A stretch of 40,549 bases of DNA, taken from assembly GCA_964568805.1 (NCBI GenBank), contig CAZMRW010000033.1:1-40549 (forward strand), in the 5' to 3' direction. Below the pieces are notes generated by a model. It was not told the origin of the DNA and ran no database searches. It saw only the letters and a list, made by a program, of their open reading frames with translations. The stretch is from CAZMRW01 sp964568805. GTDB lineage: Bacteria; Pseudomonadota; Gammaproteobacteria; Methylococcales; Methylomonadaceae. Shown here one piece after another: positions 18,928 to 26,639 of the stretch (position 1 is its first letter; each line of letters begins with the position of its first letter). A program made the position numbers and the translations under genes.

Positions 18928-19371
18928 ATGGCTGAATACCGGCATATCTTACTGGCTGCGGATTTCTCTGAACATGGGGGCTATGTCGCCGGCAGAGCAA
19001 AGGCATTGGCTAACCGATATCAGGCAAAATTGAGTATCATTCATGTGCTGGATAACATACCAATGCCTGATACTGGCTATGGCACAGTCGTGCCACTGGA
19101 TCAGGACTCGTCATACGATTTGCTTGAAGCCGACAAAAACAGGTTAATCCGTCTAGGCAAAAAACTGCATGTTGAGACGGCTGATCTCTGCCTGGTTTGG
19201 GGAGTGCCCAAACAGGAAATTGTGCTGCAGGCTGAACGCCTGGCTGTTGATTTGATAGCTGTCGGTTCGCATGGACGGCATGGACTGGCCCTGTTATTGG
19301 GATCTACCGCAAATGCCGTATTGCATTATGCCAAATGCGATGTCATAGCGATACGGTTGCCTGAAGATTAG
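18928..19371 (+). CDS. Universal stress protein (UspA family)
   Basis: This encodes 147 residues, the usual length of a single-domain Usp. It starts HILLAADFSEHGGYVAGRAKALA, with the conserved first strand and Asp (ADFS), and has IIHVLD as the second strand. Toward the C-terminus it has the nucleotide-binding pattern GSHGRHGLALLLGSTAN, which is G-2x-G-8x-G-(S/T). It is therefore likely an ATP-binding Usp rather than a UspA-type non-binder. It is cytoplasmic and typically induced under stress or growth arrest. It stands alone, with a perfect 18-bp palindrome just after it. The start at ATG 18928 fits the family; no strong Shine-Dalgarno is visible. Confidence 0.92.
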   Translation: MAEYRHILLAADFSEHGGYVAGRAKALANRYQAKLSIIHVLDNIPMPDTGYGTVVPLDQDSSYDLLEADKNRLIRLGKKLHVETADLCLVWGVPKQEIVLQAERLAVDLIAVGSHGRHGLALLLGSTANAVLHYAKCDVIAIRLPED

Positions 19372-19386
19372 CCAGGCCAAAAACTT

Positions 19387-19404
19387 CCGGCTTGATCAAG
19401 CCGG
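19387..19404. repeat. Perfect 18-bp palindrome between usp and efpL
   Basis: CCGGCTTGATCAAGCCGG is perfectly self-complementary and lies 16 nt after the stop of the stress protein. As RNA it could form a short hairpin, but no T-run follows, so terminator function is uncertain. It could equally be a protein-binding site for efpL control. Confidence 0.4.
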
Positions 19405-19472
19405 CTCATTAAATTACCTGTAAAATCATTTATTTAAACATATTTGCCGCCTATTGCCGGCAAGCTTAATCA

Positions 19473-19480
19473 AGAGGAGA
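19473..19480 (+). promoter_or_regulatory. Ribosome binding site deciding the efpL start
   Basis: AGAGGAGA ends five bases before GTG 19486. This selects the GTG over an in-frame TTG at 19444, whose extra 14 residues have no counterpart in the family. Confidence 0.7.
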
Positions 19481-19485
19481 ACTGT

Positions 19486-20052
19486 GTGGCAAAAGCCAGC
19501 GATTTAAAAAAAGGGATGGTTGTCGAAATCAACGGGATCCCCCATGTCGTCAAGCAAGTCGACGTCAGAAGCCCTTCGTCGCGCGGCGCGTCGACTCTAT
19601 ATAAAATCCGCTTCAATAACCTTAAAACCGGTCAAAAACTGGATGAATCCTTAAAAGGCGATGATTTCTTTAAAGATGCCGATTGTGTTCGCGCCAAGGT
19701 TCAGTATTCCTATAAAGACGGAGATAACTATATCTTTATGAACATGGACGATTATAGCCAGTACAGTTTGAGCAGTGATGACCTGGGAGACAAAATCGAC
19801 TATCTCACCGAAGGTCTTGAAAGCATCGTGGCCTTATTGATCGATGATGCCGTTCTGGGCATCGAATTGCCCAGTTCGGTGGTTTTGGAGATAGTGGAAA
19901 CAGCGCCGGCAATTAAAGGAGCGACGGCGACAGGCCGCACTAAAACTGCCCGGCTGCAGACAGGCGCCGAGGTTCAGGTTCCTGAATATCTTGAAACCGG
20001 AGAACTGGTTAAGATAAATACCGAATCCGGAAAATTCATGTCCAGGGCCTGA
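19486..20052 (+). CDS. yeiP: Elongation factor P-like protein EfpL (YeiP)
   Basis: This encodes 188 residues from GTG, close to the 190 of E. coli YeiP. EF-P paralogues bind ribosomes stalled at proline stretches and help peptide-bond formation. The KOW-like N-terminal domain (AKASDLKKGMVVEINGIPHV) carries the tip loop SPSSRGAS with Arg33, as in the YeiP/EfpL group, in place of the lysine modified in canonical EF-P. The OB-like middle (YIFMNMDDYSQYSL) and C-terminal domain (VVLEIVETAPAIKGATATGR ... VQVPEYLETGE) follow in order. No modification enzyme gene is nearby. It is followed 41 nt later by rlmG on the same strand, which suggests cotranscription of two translation-related genes. Confidence 0.93.
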   Translation: MAKASDLKKGMVVEINGIPHVVKQVDVRSPSSRGASTLYKIRFNNLKTGQKLDESLKGDDFFKDADCVRAKVQYSYKDGDNYIFMNMDDYSQYSLSSDDLGDKIDYLTEGLESIVALLIDDAVLGIELPSSVVLEIVETAPAIKGATATGRTKTARLQTGAEVQVPEYLETGELVKINTESGKFMSRA

Positions 20053-20093
20053 TGGCATTGCCGGATTGAATCACTAATCTATTCGGGATAAGA

Positions 20094-21227
20094 ATGCTGT
20101 TTACCGTTCCGCAAGGACAGTTCAAACTGAACCGTTTGCCTCTTCGGCGCCCTGACTATTTGCAGGCGTGGGATGCGGCCGACGAGTATCTGCTTACCTA
20201 TCTTGCCGATACGTTTACAGTTGCAAGCGATAAGAAGGTGCTCCTTATCAACGATTCGTTTGGGGCGATGGCGGCCGCTCTCAGCTCGTTGCGGCCGCAT
20301 ACCGTCTCCGATTCCTTTCTGTCGCAACAGGCGACGCGGCATAATCTCATTCAAAACGGCTTGCCTGAAGACAGCGTCAAACTGATGAGCAGCCTTGACC
20401 CGCTTGAAGGCGTTTACAATCTCGTATTGATTAAAGTCCCGAAAACCCTGGCTCTATTGGAAGACCAATTGATCCGTCTGCGCCCCTGCCTGACATCGTC
20501 AACCCAGGTCATTCTGGCCGGCATGATAAAAAACCTGCCGTCATCGGTCTGGATCCTGGTTGAACGTTTGCTCGGCCCAACGACGACGGCCCTGGCTCGA
20601 AAAAAAGCGCGTTTGATTTTTTCGAAGCCCGATCCGGTCCTACCTCTGCCCACGAATCCTTATCCGGTTTACTATCACCTTGAAAATACAAATCATCTGA
20701 TCGTCAACCATGCCAATGTCTTCTCCCGCGACAGCCTGGATATCGGCACCCGTTTTTTTCTACAGCATATTCCGTCAGGCCGCGGCCCATGCGACATCGT
20801 CGATCTCGGTTGCGGTAACGGCGTGGTCGGCTTAATAGCCGCCGAGCGCAATCCGGCTGCGACCGTTCATTTTGTAGACGAATCTTTCATGGCTTTGGCG
20901 TCAGCAAGAGAAAATTTTTATCGAGCATTCGACCAACAAAGAACAGCGACATTTAATGTGGCTGACGGCTTAACCGATTTCCAGCCCGACTCGGCCGATC
21001 TGATTTTATGCAATCCGCCTTTTCATCAACAGCATACGGTAGGCGACCAGATCGCTGCCGACATGTTTAAACAAGCGCGAAGGACGTTACGAAAAAAAGG
21101 AGAATTATGGGTGATAGGCAATCGCCATCTTAACTATCATGGCTATCTTGACCGGTTATTCGGCTCACATTCGGTGATTGCCGCCAATCCGAAATTTGTC
21201 GTGCTGAAAGCAAGGAAGGAAAGTTGA
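20094..21227 (+). CDS. rlmG: 23S rRNA (guanine-1835-N2)-methyltransferase RlmG
   Basis: This encodes 377 residues against 378 in E. coli RlmG. It methylates G1835 of 23S rRNA using S-adenosylmethionine. The N-terminal degenerate methyltransferase-like half carries the family sequences LQAWDAADEYLL and VLIKVPKTLALLEDQL. The second half is the catalytic Rossmann domain, with DLGCGNGVVGL (about 235-245) as the SAM loop and NPPF (307-310) as the N2-guanine methyltransferase signature. The ATG is preceded by GGGATAAG. It ends near a strong symmetrical hairpin separating it from the convergent small membrane-protein gene. Confidence 0.95.
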   Translation: MLFTVPQGQFKLNRLPLRRPDYLQAWDAADEYLLTYLADTFTVASDKKVLLINDSFGAMAAALSSLRPHTVSDSFLSQQATRHNLIQNGLPEDSVKLMSSLDPLEGVYNLVLIKVPKTLALLEDQLIRLRPCLTSSTQVILAGMIKNLPSSVWILVERLLGPTTTALARKKARLIFSKPDPVLPLPTNPYPVYYHLENTNHLIVNHANVFSRDSLDIGTRFFLQHIPSGRGPCDIVDLGCGNGVVGLIAAERNPAATVHFVDESFMALASARENFYRAFDQQRTATFNVADGLTDFQPDSADLILCNPPFHQQHTVGDQIAADMFKQARRTLRKKGELWVIGNRHLNYHGYLDRLFGSHSVIAANPKFVVLKARKES

Positions 21228-21270
21228 ACGTCCCTGACTATACAGTCATGGAATCCGTAGCGGAGAAGGT

Positions 21271-21304
21271 GATTCAAACAGGGGCAAAAGCCTCTGTTTG
21301 AATC
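21271..21304. terminator. Strong hairpin between convergent genes
   Basis: GATTCAAACAGGGGC (21271-21285) pairs with GCCTCTGTTTGAATC (21290-21304) through 15 positions with one G-T wobble and an AAAA loop. It sits between rlmG (+) and a small membrane-protein gene (-). Neither side has a long T-run directly adjacent, so it may act as a bidirectional terminator or a 3' stabiliser. Confidence 0.6.
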
Positions 21305-21325
21305 GAAACAGAAAAAAGTTTTAAA

Positions 21326-21478
21326 TTAACCATGCAGTTTGCGGCTCAAATATATATTGCTATAAATGGCTGCAGACGCAAACAATACGCTCGAAACGAT
21401 GAACTCGCCCGAGATGAAACCGGCAATGCCGACGATAAACATGATGCCGATGAAAATGTCTCGTTGTAAATTTGTCAT
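21326..21478 (-). CDS. Small membrane protein (50 residues), unknown
   Basis: I choose the ATG at 21478 (MTNLQRDIFIGIMFIVGIAG) because AGGA lies seven bases ahead and the peptide then starts with a short basic segment followed by two hydrophobic helices (IFIGIMFIVGIAGFISG and FIVSSVLFASAAIYSNIYL). It ends in SRKLHG. The frame is open upstream to 21544, but that extension is not hydrophobic in a sensible way. The size and pattern suit a two-helix inner-membrane peptide. No family is recognised. It is small enough to be uncertain. Confidence 0.5.
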   Translation of the reverse strand: MTNLQRDIFIGIMFIVGIAGFISGEFIVSSVLFASAAIYSNIYLSRKLHG

Positions 21479-22123
21479 TTGACTGATCCTGTGAAAGTTG
21501 TTAATAAGAAATAAATAATATTCCATCACAGTATAGGTATGCATGATTTCGTTTACAATGGCATAAATTAGTAACAGATAGTTTAATAATAAGAAACAAT
21601 TGAAATTTTCAGTTTACACTATTAATTGATATGGCGTTATCGGCAAAAGTTATCCCCATTTTCTGTGGATAACTCTGTTGATATGTTTATGATAAATGTC
21701 CCAAACCAGTGCTTTTAAAGCTTTTTCATCAAATTGACCTGATTTTGATCAACTCATCAATATTTATTTTTTACATTCATTATCAATAGGTTATATTTTA
21801 TACTTGACTCATGAACTGGATGTTTGCTGCAAATTCTAGTATTTTAACTAAGTAGATAAAAATGAACTCTTTTTTGATCGAATTTGTGGAAAAATGTCAA
21901 TTCGAAATGTCGGCTCCAGGCTTTATTCAACCTATTTGCAGCAGCCTGATCAAACTATATCTTGGTCGTTTAGGCTTCATTTAAACAAATTTATTTATAA
22001 ACAACGAAGGTTTAACTGATTTTTGCATCCACAAAAAAGTATGGACTTAAGCGATTGTGATATAAAATAGGCAGTTTTTGAAATTGCGGATCGATTGATC
22101 GGCATATAAAAAGTGGCCTAGTT
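21479..22123. other. AT-rich intergenic region upstream of nrdR
   Basis: About 640 bases, very AT-rich compared with its flanks, hold no supportable gene. It contains an inverted pair of DnaA-box-like sequences (21648-21674). A TATAAAAT element at 22061-22068, about 55 nt before nrdR, is a reasonable -10, but no good -35 is seen at the right distance. Confidence 0.5.
21648..21674. promoter_or_regulatory. Inverted DnaA-box pair
   Basis: TGTGGATAA at 21664-21672 is a perfect match to the reverse of the DnaA box TTATCCACA. TTATCCCCA at 21650-21658 is a one-mismatch box in the opposite orientation. Together they form the inverted repeat AGTTATCC ... GGATAACT. It is in an AT-rich stretch about 450 bases before nrdR. 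Further 9-mers nearby have two mismatches only, so this is not a full origin array. Confidence 0.45.
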
Positions 22124-22576
22124 ATGCGATGTCCGTTTTGTGCGGCACAAGATACACGCGTTCTCGATTCCAGATTAACCAGTGACGGAGATCAGGTACG
22201 CCGCCGGCGGGAATGCACTGTTTGCAAGGAACGATTTACCACGTTTGAAACAGCGGAATTGACATTGCCGCGAATAATCAAGCGCGACGGCACTCGCGAG
22301 CCTTTTGACGAAAACAAACTGCGTTCGGGGATGTTGAGAGCCTTGGAGAAACGGCCGGTTAGCGGCGATGACATCGAGGCGGCTATCAATCGAATCAAAA
22401 AGGAGTTGATGAGCAAAGGCGAAAGGGATGTAGCAGCGCATGAACTCGGTGAAAAAGTAATGAAAGAATTGAGCGTATTGGATCATGTGGCATTTGTGCG
22501 CTTTGCATCGGTATATCGCAGCTTTCAGGATGTCAGCGAATTTACCGACATGATCAAGCACCTGCAAAAACAATAA
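22124..22576 (+). CDS. nrdR: Transcriptional repressor NrdR
   Basis: This encodes 150 residues, the standard length. NrdR represses ribonucleotide reductase genes in response to ATP/dATP. A zinc ribbon is formed by Cys3, Cys6, Cys31 and Cys34 (MRCPFC ... ECTVC). The Arg-rich VRRRRE and RFTTFE segments are family hallmarks. An ATP-cone follows at about 49-139 (PRIIKRDGTREPFDENKLRS). It is the first gene of the riboflavin cluster and ends one base before ribD, the usual gammaproteobacterial arrangement. Upstream is the AT-rich region described separately. Confidence 0.97.
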   Translation: MRCPFCAAQDTRVLDSRLTSDGDQVRRRRECTVCKERFTTFETAELTLPRIIKRDGTREPFDENKLRSGMLRALEKRPVSGDDIEAAINRIKKELMSKGERDVAAHELGEKVMKELSVLDHVAFVRFASVYRSFQDVSEFTDMIKHLQKQ

Positions 22577-22577
22577 G

Positions 22578-23675
22578 ATGCCGCTTACCGCCGAACGCGA
22601 CATTTTTTATATGGCCAGAGCCATCCAACTGGCAAAAAAAGGGCTCTACACAACCGATCCCAATCCTCGCGTCGGCTGCGTTATCGTCAAGGACGATAAC
22701 ATCATTGGCGAAGGCTGGCATGCCAAAGCCGGCCTGGATCATGCCGAAATTGCCGCCTTAAAAAATACCCGGGACGCCGCTGGCGCTACGGTTTATGTCA
22801 CACTGGAACCCTGCAGCCATCATGGCAAAACGCCGCCCTGCTCCGCTGCGCTGATCAAAGCCGGCGTAGACAGAATTGTCGCCGCCATGCCGGATCCGAA
22901 TCCGCAAGTGGCCGGCAGCGGACTGGAACAACTTAAAGCGGCCGGAATCGCAGTCAGTTGCGGCATACTGCAGCATGACGCTGAGGCTTTAAATCCGGGC
23001 TTTATCAAACGGATGACGACTTACCTCCCTTATGTGCGAAGTAAAATCGCCATGAGTCTGGACGGCCGTACCGCGATTGCATCGGGCGAAAGCAAATGGA
23101 TCACCTCGGCCGAAGCCAGAGGGGATGTGCACCGGATGCGAGCCGCAAGTTCCGCCATACTGACCGGCGTCAATACGGTGCTGGCCGATGATCCCGCATT
23201 GACCGCACGCATCGACGGCGAGGTTTTGCAACCCCTAAGAGTGGTGCTGGATACCCGCTTGAATTCGCCTGTTAACGCGCAAATGGCAAAACTGCCCGGC
23301 CGCAGCCTGATTTTGACCTGTTCTGAAGATCAAGACAAAATACGGAAGTTGCAACACAGCGGTTTTGAAGTTTACCGGCTGCCGGAAAAAAATGGTCGGA
23401 TAGATCTTCACGAAGCACTGATCTTTTTGGCCGATCAACACATTAACGAAATTATGGTTGAAGCGGGCCCAACTCTTAACGGAGCACTGTTGAACGAAGG
23501 CCTCGCCGATGAATGGATAGTCTATATGGCGCCCTGTCTTCTGGGCGACGAAGGCCGCGGAGCATTCAAGCTGACGGATATGGAAACCATGGCCGACAAA
23601 AAAAATCTAACACTGACCGATGTCAGACAGATCGGCGGAGATTTGAAATTAATACTAAAGCCGCAGGCAATGTGA
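22578..23675 (+). CDS. ribD: Bifunctional riboflavin biosynthesis protein RibD
   Basis: This encodes 365 residues. It carries out the second and third steps of riboflavin synthesis: deamination of diaminohydroxyribosylaminopyrimidine phosphate, then NADPH-dependent reduction of the ribose. The N-terminal deaminase has zinc ligands in HAE (His55, Glu57 catalytic) and the Cys79/Cys88 pair (EPCSHHGKTPPC). The C-terminal reductase (about 147-360) contains RSKIAMSLDGRTA and the VEAGPTLNGALLNEGLADEW region. It starts one base after nrdR and is translationally linked to it. The length is normal and all key residues are present. A HicB-like remnant overlaps its last codon. Confidence 0.97.
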   Translation: MPLTAERDIFYMARAIQLAKKGLYTTDPNPRVGCVIVKDDNIIGEGWHAKAGLDHAEIAALKNTRDAAGATVYVTLEPCSHHGKTPPCSAALIKAGVDRIVAAMPDPNPQVAGSGLEQLKAAGIAVSCGILQHDAEALNPGFIKRMTTYLPYVRSKIAMSLDGRTAIASGESKWITSAEARGDVHRMRAASSAILTGVNTVLADDPALTARIDGEVLQPLRVVLDTRLNSPVNAQMAKLPGRSLILTCSEDQDKIRKLQHSGFEVYRLPEKNGRIDLHEALIFLADQHINEIMVEAGPTLNGALLNEGLADEWIVYMAPCLLGDEGRGAFKLTDMETMADKKNLTLTDVRQIGGDLKLILKPQAM

Positions 23676-23882
23676 GGGTTATACGCATATGTCACCAAAA
23701 AAAACACTTCCCCGAACTGATCGAACAAGATGCAGACGGTGTTTATATCGTGAGTTGCCCCTTGTACCGGCTGCCGCAGTTACGGCAAAACTATTGACGA
23801 AACCTTAAATAAAGTTCAGGTAGCTATCGAACTTTTGCTTGGAAGAACAAAACCAGATAGCAGGTTTATCTGTATAAAATGA
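23672..23882 (+). pseudogene. HicB-like antitoxin remnant, frameshifted
   Basis: Read from GTG 23672, the sequence gives HFPELIEQDADGVYIVS, matching the first strands of HicB antitoxins (xIExDxDGxYxxSxP). After a one-base shift near 23750 it continues as CTGCRSYGKTIDETLNKVQV and AIELLLGRTK, matching the family's GCxSxGKTxxEALxNxxEAIE. The stop is at 23880. So a HicB fold of about 70 residues is split by a frameshift. No HicA partner is visible on either side. It sits inside the riboflavin operon between ribD and ribE. A programmed shift or sequencing error is possible but less likely than decay. Confidence 0.65.
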
Positions 23883-24011
23883 TAAAATACCTGAACATAT
23901 TCAGATCATTAAAAATGAACACTGGCTCTCAATGAACCTCGAAGCGTATTTCTATTGGGTTATCAATCCAGGACGCATTAACAGCAGACTAATTACTGTC
24001 CCCAACTAACC

Positions 24012-24668
24012 ATGTTTACAGGCATCATCTTAGCAGTCGGCAAAATAGCAGCAATCGAGCATAGATCGGGCGATTGCAGGTTTTCCATCGATACCGGCAA
24101 ACTGCCGTTGAAGGATGTCGCGCTTGGCGACAGTATCGCCGTCAATGGCATCTGTTTAACAGCGGTCGAACTGGGAGCGCATCATTTTTGCGCCGATGTA
24201 TCGAACGAAACCCTGTCCAGAACGTTGCTCAATATCGCCACCGTCGGTACTCCGGTAAATCTCGAACTGGCCCTGACGCCGTCGACGCGGATGGGCGGAC
24301 ACATCGTCAGCGGCCATGTCGACGGCATCGGCACAGTGCTCGAAAAAAAACCGGACGGACGCTCATTCCGGTTTAAATTTAAAGCCCCTGATCAACTCGC
24401 CAGATATATCGCGGAAAAAGGATCGATCTGTATCGACGGCGTCAGCCTGACCGTCAACGAAGTCAACGGCTCGGAATTCGGCGTCAACATCGTGCCTCAT
24501 ACGCTAAAAGAAACGACGCTCGGCACCGCTGTGCCCGGCACCAGGGTTAATCTGGAAGTAGACCTGCTGGCACGCTATCTCGAACGGTTGATGCAGGGCG
24601 AAACTGCGGCGAAAGAGCCGCAGGGCGTTACCGAAGCATTATTGCAGAAAAGCGGTTTTTTGAGCTAA
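24012..24668 (+). CDS. ribE: Riboflavin synthase, alpha subunit (RibE)
   Basis: This encodes 218 residues. It dismutates two 6,7-dimethyl-8-ribityllumazine molecules into riboflavin. Two lumazine-binding repeats are visible. Repeat one begins MFTGI and contains GDSIAVNGICLTAVELG and FCADVSNETLSRT. Repeat two begins GGHIVSGHVDGIG and contains KGSICIDGVSLTVNEV. The family sequence NIVPHTLKETTLG follows. It is called ribC or ribE in different species. It is followed 17 bases later by the ribB-type gene. No FMN riboswitch is recognisable in the 130 bases ahead. Confidence 0.96.
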   Translation: MFTGIILAVGKIAAIEHRSGDCRFSIDTGKLPLKDVALGDSIAVNGICLTAVELGAHHFCADVSNETLSRTLLNIATVGTPVNLELALTPSTRMGGHIVSGHVDGIGTVLEKKPDGRSFRFKFKAPDQLARYIAEKGSICIDGVSLTVNEVNGSEFGVNIVPHTLKETTLGTAVPGTRVNLEVDLLARYLERLMQGETAAKEPQGVTEALLQKSGFLS

Positions 24669-24685
24669 CAACCTCCGGTACACGA

Positions 24686-25834
24686 ATGAATACCATCGAA
24701 GAGATTATCGAAGATTTGCGCCAGGGAAAAATGGTGATCATCATGGATGATGAAGACCGTGAAAATGAAGGCGATCTGGTCATGGCGGCCGCGTTTACCC
24801 GCCCCGAAGACATCAATTTTATGGCACGCTACGGCCGCGGACTGATTTGCCTGACCTTGACCAGCGAACGCTGTCAGCAACTCCGCCTGCCGCTGATGAC
24901 CAACGAGAATAAAACAGCGCACTCGACCAATTTCACTGTTTCGATTGAAGCGGCGACAGGGGTGACAACCGGCATTTCCGCGGCCGACCGGGCGCGCACC
25001 GTGCAATGCGCGGTGGCGCCCGATGCCAAGGCCGAAGACCTGGTGCAGCCGGGCCATATTTTCCCGCTGATGGCCAAGTCCGGCGGCGTCTTGAATCGTG
25101 CCGGGCACACGGAAGCTGGCTGCGACCTGGCACGATTGGCAGGCGTTGAACCTGCGGCGGTGATCGTTGAAATCCTCAACGAAGACGGCTCGATGGCAAG
25201 ACGGCCAGACCTGGAAGTGTTTGCGCAACTGCATAATCTTAAAATAGGTACCATTGCCGATCTGATTCATTACCGCATCCAGCATGAAAACACCCTGGAA
25301 CGGATCAGCGAATGCGATTTTCCCACGGAATTCGGCGATTTCCGCCTTTACGCCTACCAGGATCGAAACGACAATAACCTGCATCTAGCCCTGGTGATGG
25401 GTCAGGTCTCGGGCGATGAGCCGGTTCTGGTCAGAGTTCACGCCCGTAATTTACTGGATGATTTATTCGCTTCCAAGCGCAGCGGCGGCAGTATTTCCAT
25501 CCGTGACGCCATGCAGAAGATCGCCGAAGCCGGCCGGGGCGTGCTGGTTGTGATCAGGCGCAGTGAAGATAACAAGGCGCTGGTGGAGTTGATCCACCGG
25601 TATCAGCTGGAAGATCACGGCATCGCCAGCCCTGACGAAATCATGGAGACGCCGGACTGGCGCATGACCGGGACCGGCGCCAGAATACTGGCAGATCTGG
25701 GTGTCCACAAATTAAAAGTCTTAGGCACCCAGAAAAAATATGTCGGGCTATCCGGTTTCGATCTGGAAGTGTCCGAACACGTGGGCGCCAACCCATCCAG
25801 CGGTGATCGGGTTTTAAAGAACTCGCAGGCTTAA
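24686..25834 (+). CDS. ribB: DHBP synthase with degenerate GTP cyclohydrolase II domain (RibBX type)
   Basis: This encodes 382 residues. The N-terminal RibB domain (1-about 200) converts ribulose 5-phosphate to 3,4-dihydroxy-2-butanone 4-phosphate. It has the acidic loop DDEDRENEGD (21-30) and the GHTEAGCDLARLAG motif. The C-terminal domain (about 205-370) aligns by pattern with GTP cyclohydrolase II (VRVHARNLLDDLFASKR, GVHKLKVLGTQKKYVGLSGF). However, the zinc-binding cysteines of active enzymes (ECLTGD...RCDCG) are absent and replaced by RNLLDD and SISI. It is therefore probably monofunctional for the RibB step, as in proteins named RibBX. GTP cyclohydrolase II must come from another locus. 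Confidence 0.93.
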   Translation: MNTIEEIIEDLRQGKMVIIMDDEDRENEGDLVMAAAFTRPEDINFMARYGRGLICLTLTSERCQQLRLPLMTNENKTAHSTNFTVSIEAATGVTTGISAADRARTVQCAVAPDAKAEDLVQPGHIFPLMAKSGGVLNRAGHTEAGCDLARLAGVEPAAVIVEILNEDGSMARRPDLEVFAQLHNLKIGTIADLIHYRIQHENTLERISECDFPTEFGDFRLYAYQDRNDNNLHLALVMGQVSGDEPVLVRVHARNLLDDLFASKRSGGSISIRDAMQKIAEAGRGVLVVIRRSEDNKALVELIHRYQLEDHGIASPDEIMETPDWRMTGTGARILADLGVHKLKVLGTQKKYVGLSGFDLEVSEHVGANPSSGDRVLKNSQA

Positions 25835-26162
25835 CGTGCCTCAAAGAATCAAGAACAACAAAGCAATTTGCTGATCTGAAATTCTTGATTAGCTTCGAGG
25901 CGACGGACCACTCTAAGCTGGCTTGACCGCGCCTGCAGACTATACCATGCACTGTCTTGCCGGTCTTCGCCCCACTTCTGCCGGATGCCGACAGGGTTGA
26001 AATTAAGGAACAAGCCAAGAATGACTGAAGTAGAAACGCGACCGGAACATCGATCAAAAGCAACGCAGAAGCAGTTGCAACAATATCCTGGCTGGTTGAT
26101 TGAAAAATCAACACCGTGGACTGCACACACTAAAATGATTTTAATTAAGCAAGAGAAGTATC
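25835..26162. other. Gap between ribB and ribH
   Basis: About 330 bases hold no gene. The first 65 bases carry a long imperfect hairpin (25839-25900). An open frame of 66 codons at 25985-26185 overlaps the ribH start and has no coding character. The end (AAGCAAGAGAAGT, around 26148-26160) supplies the ribH Shine-Dalgarno. A ribH promoter may lie here, but none is clear. Confidence 0.5.
25839..25900. repeat. Long imperfect hairpin
   Basis: AATCAAGAA (25847-25855) is an exact inverted copy of TTCTTGATT (25882-25890). The arms extend outward through AAG/CTT to CCTC (25839) and GAGG (25900), with a small bulge. It begins four bases after the ribB stop. There is no T-run, so it is not a classic terminator. 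It could be the end of a small mobile repeat or an mRNA processing/stability element within the operon. Confidence 0.5.
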
Positions 26163-26639
26163 ATGTCGACAGTGAAAACGTTTGAAGGAAATTTATCGGC
26201 TAAAGGGGGCAAATTCTGCATCGTAGCCTCCCGTTTTAACAGCTTTATCGTGGACCAGTTACAGGCCGGCGCTATCGATACGCTGATCCGCCACGGTGCT
26301 GACGCGGCCGACATCCATCTCGTTAAAGCGCCGGGAGCGTATGAATTGCCGATGGTCGTGCAGCGCGTTGCCGCCGCCAAAAAATATCATGCAATTATTG
26401 CCATCGGTGCGGTTATTCGCGGCGGCACCCCTCATTTCGAATATGTCGCCGGCGAATGCGTAAAAGGCTTGGCCAACGTTTCCTTGAAATATGATGTGCC
26501 GGTCAGCTTCGGCGTATTGACCGTCGACACCATTGAACAAGCCATTGAGCGTGCCGGGACCAAAGCCGGTAATAAAGGCGCGGAAGCGGCCCTATCCGCC
26601 ATCGAAATGGTAAGTCTCTTTAACAACCTGGATATCTGA
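26163..26639 (+). CDS. ribH: 6,7-dimethyl-8-ribityllumazine synthase (RibH)
   Basis: This encodes 158 residues, the usual size. It condenses the RibD product (after dephosphorylation) with dihydroxybutanone phosphate to give the lumazine used by RibE. Motifs are FCIVASRFNSFIVDQL, VKAPGAYELPMVVQR, and the active-site segment AVIRGGTPHFEYVAGE containing the catalytic His. FGVLTVDTIEQAIERAG and GNKGAEAALSAIEM follow near the end. The stop overlaps the nusB start (TGATG), so the two are translationally coupled. Confidence 0.97.
   Translation: MSTVKTFEGNLSAKGGKFCIVASRFNSFIVDQLQAGAIDTLIRHGADAADIHLVKAPGAYELPMVVQRVAAAKKYHAIIAIGAVIRGGTPHFEYVAGECVKGLANVSLKYDVPVSFGVLTVDTIEQAIERAGTKAGNKGAEAALSAIEMVSLFNNLDI

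Noticed and set aside
21545..22123. Replication origin
   Set aside because: Only one perfect and one near-perfect DnaA box, and no origin-type neighbours such as dnaA, dnaN or gyrB.
22175..22603. 142-codon minus-strand frame
   Set aside because: Antisense to nrdR, which is certain.
23883..24011. Possible FMN riboswitch ahead of ribE
   Set aside because: The conserved RFN-element sequences are not recognisable here or ahead of ribH.
24665..25384. 239-codon minus-strand frame
   Set aside because: Antisense to the ribB-type gene; His/Arg/Gln-rich shadow.
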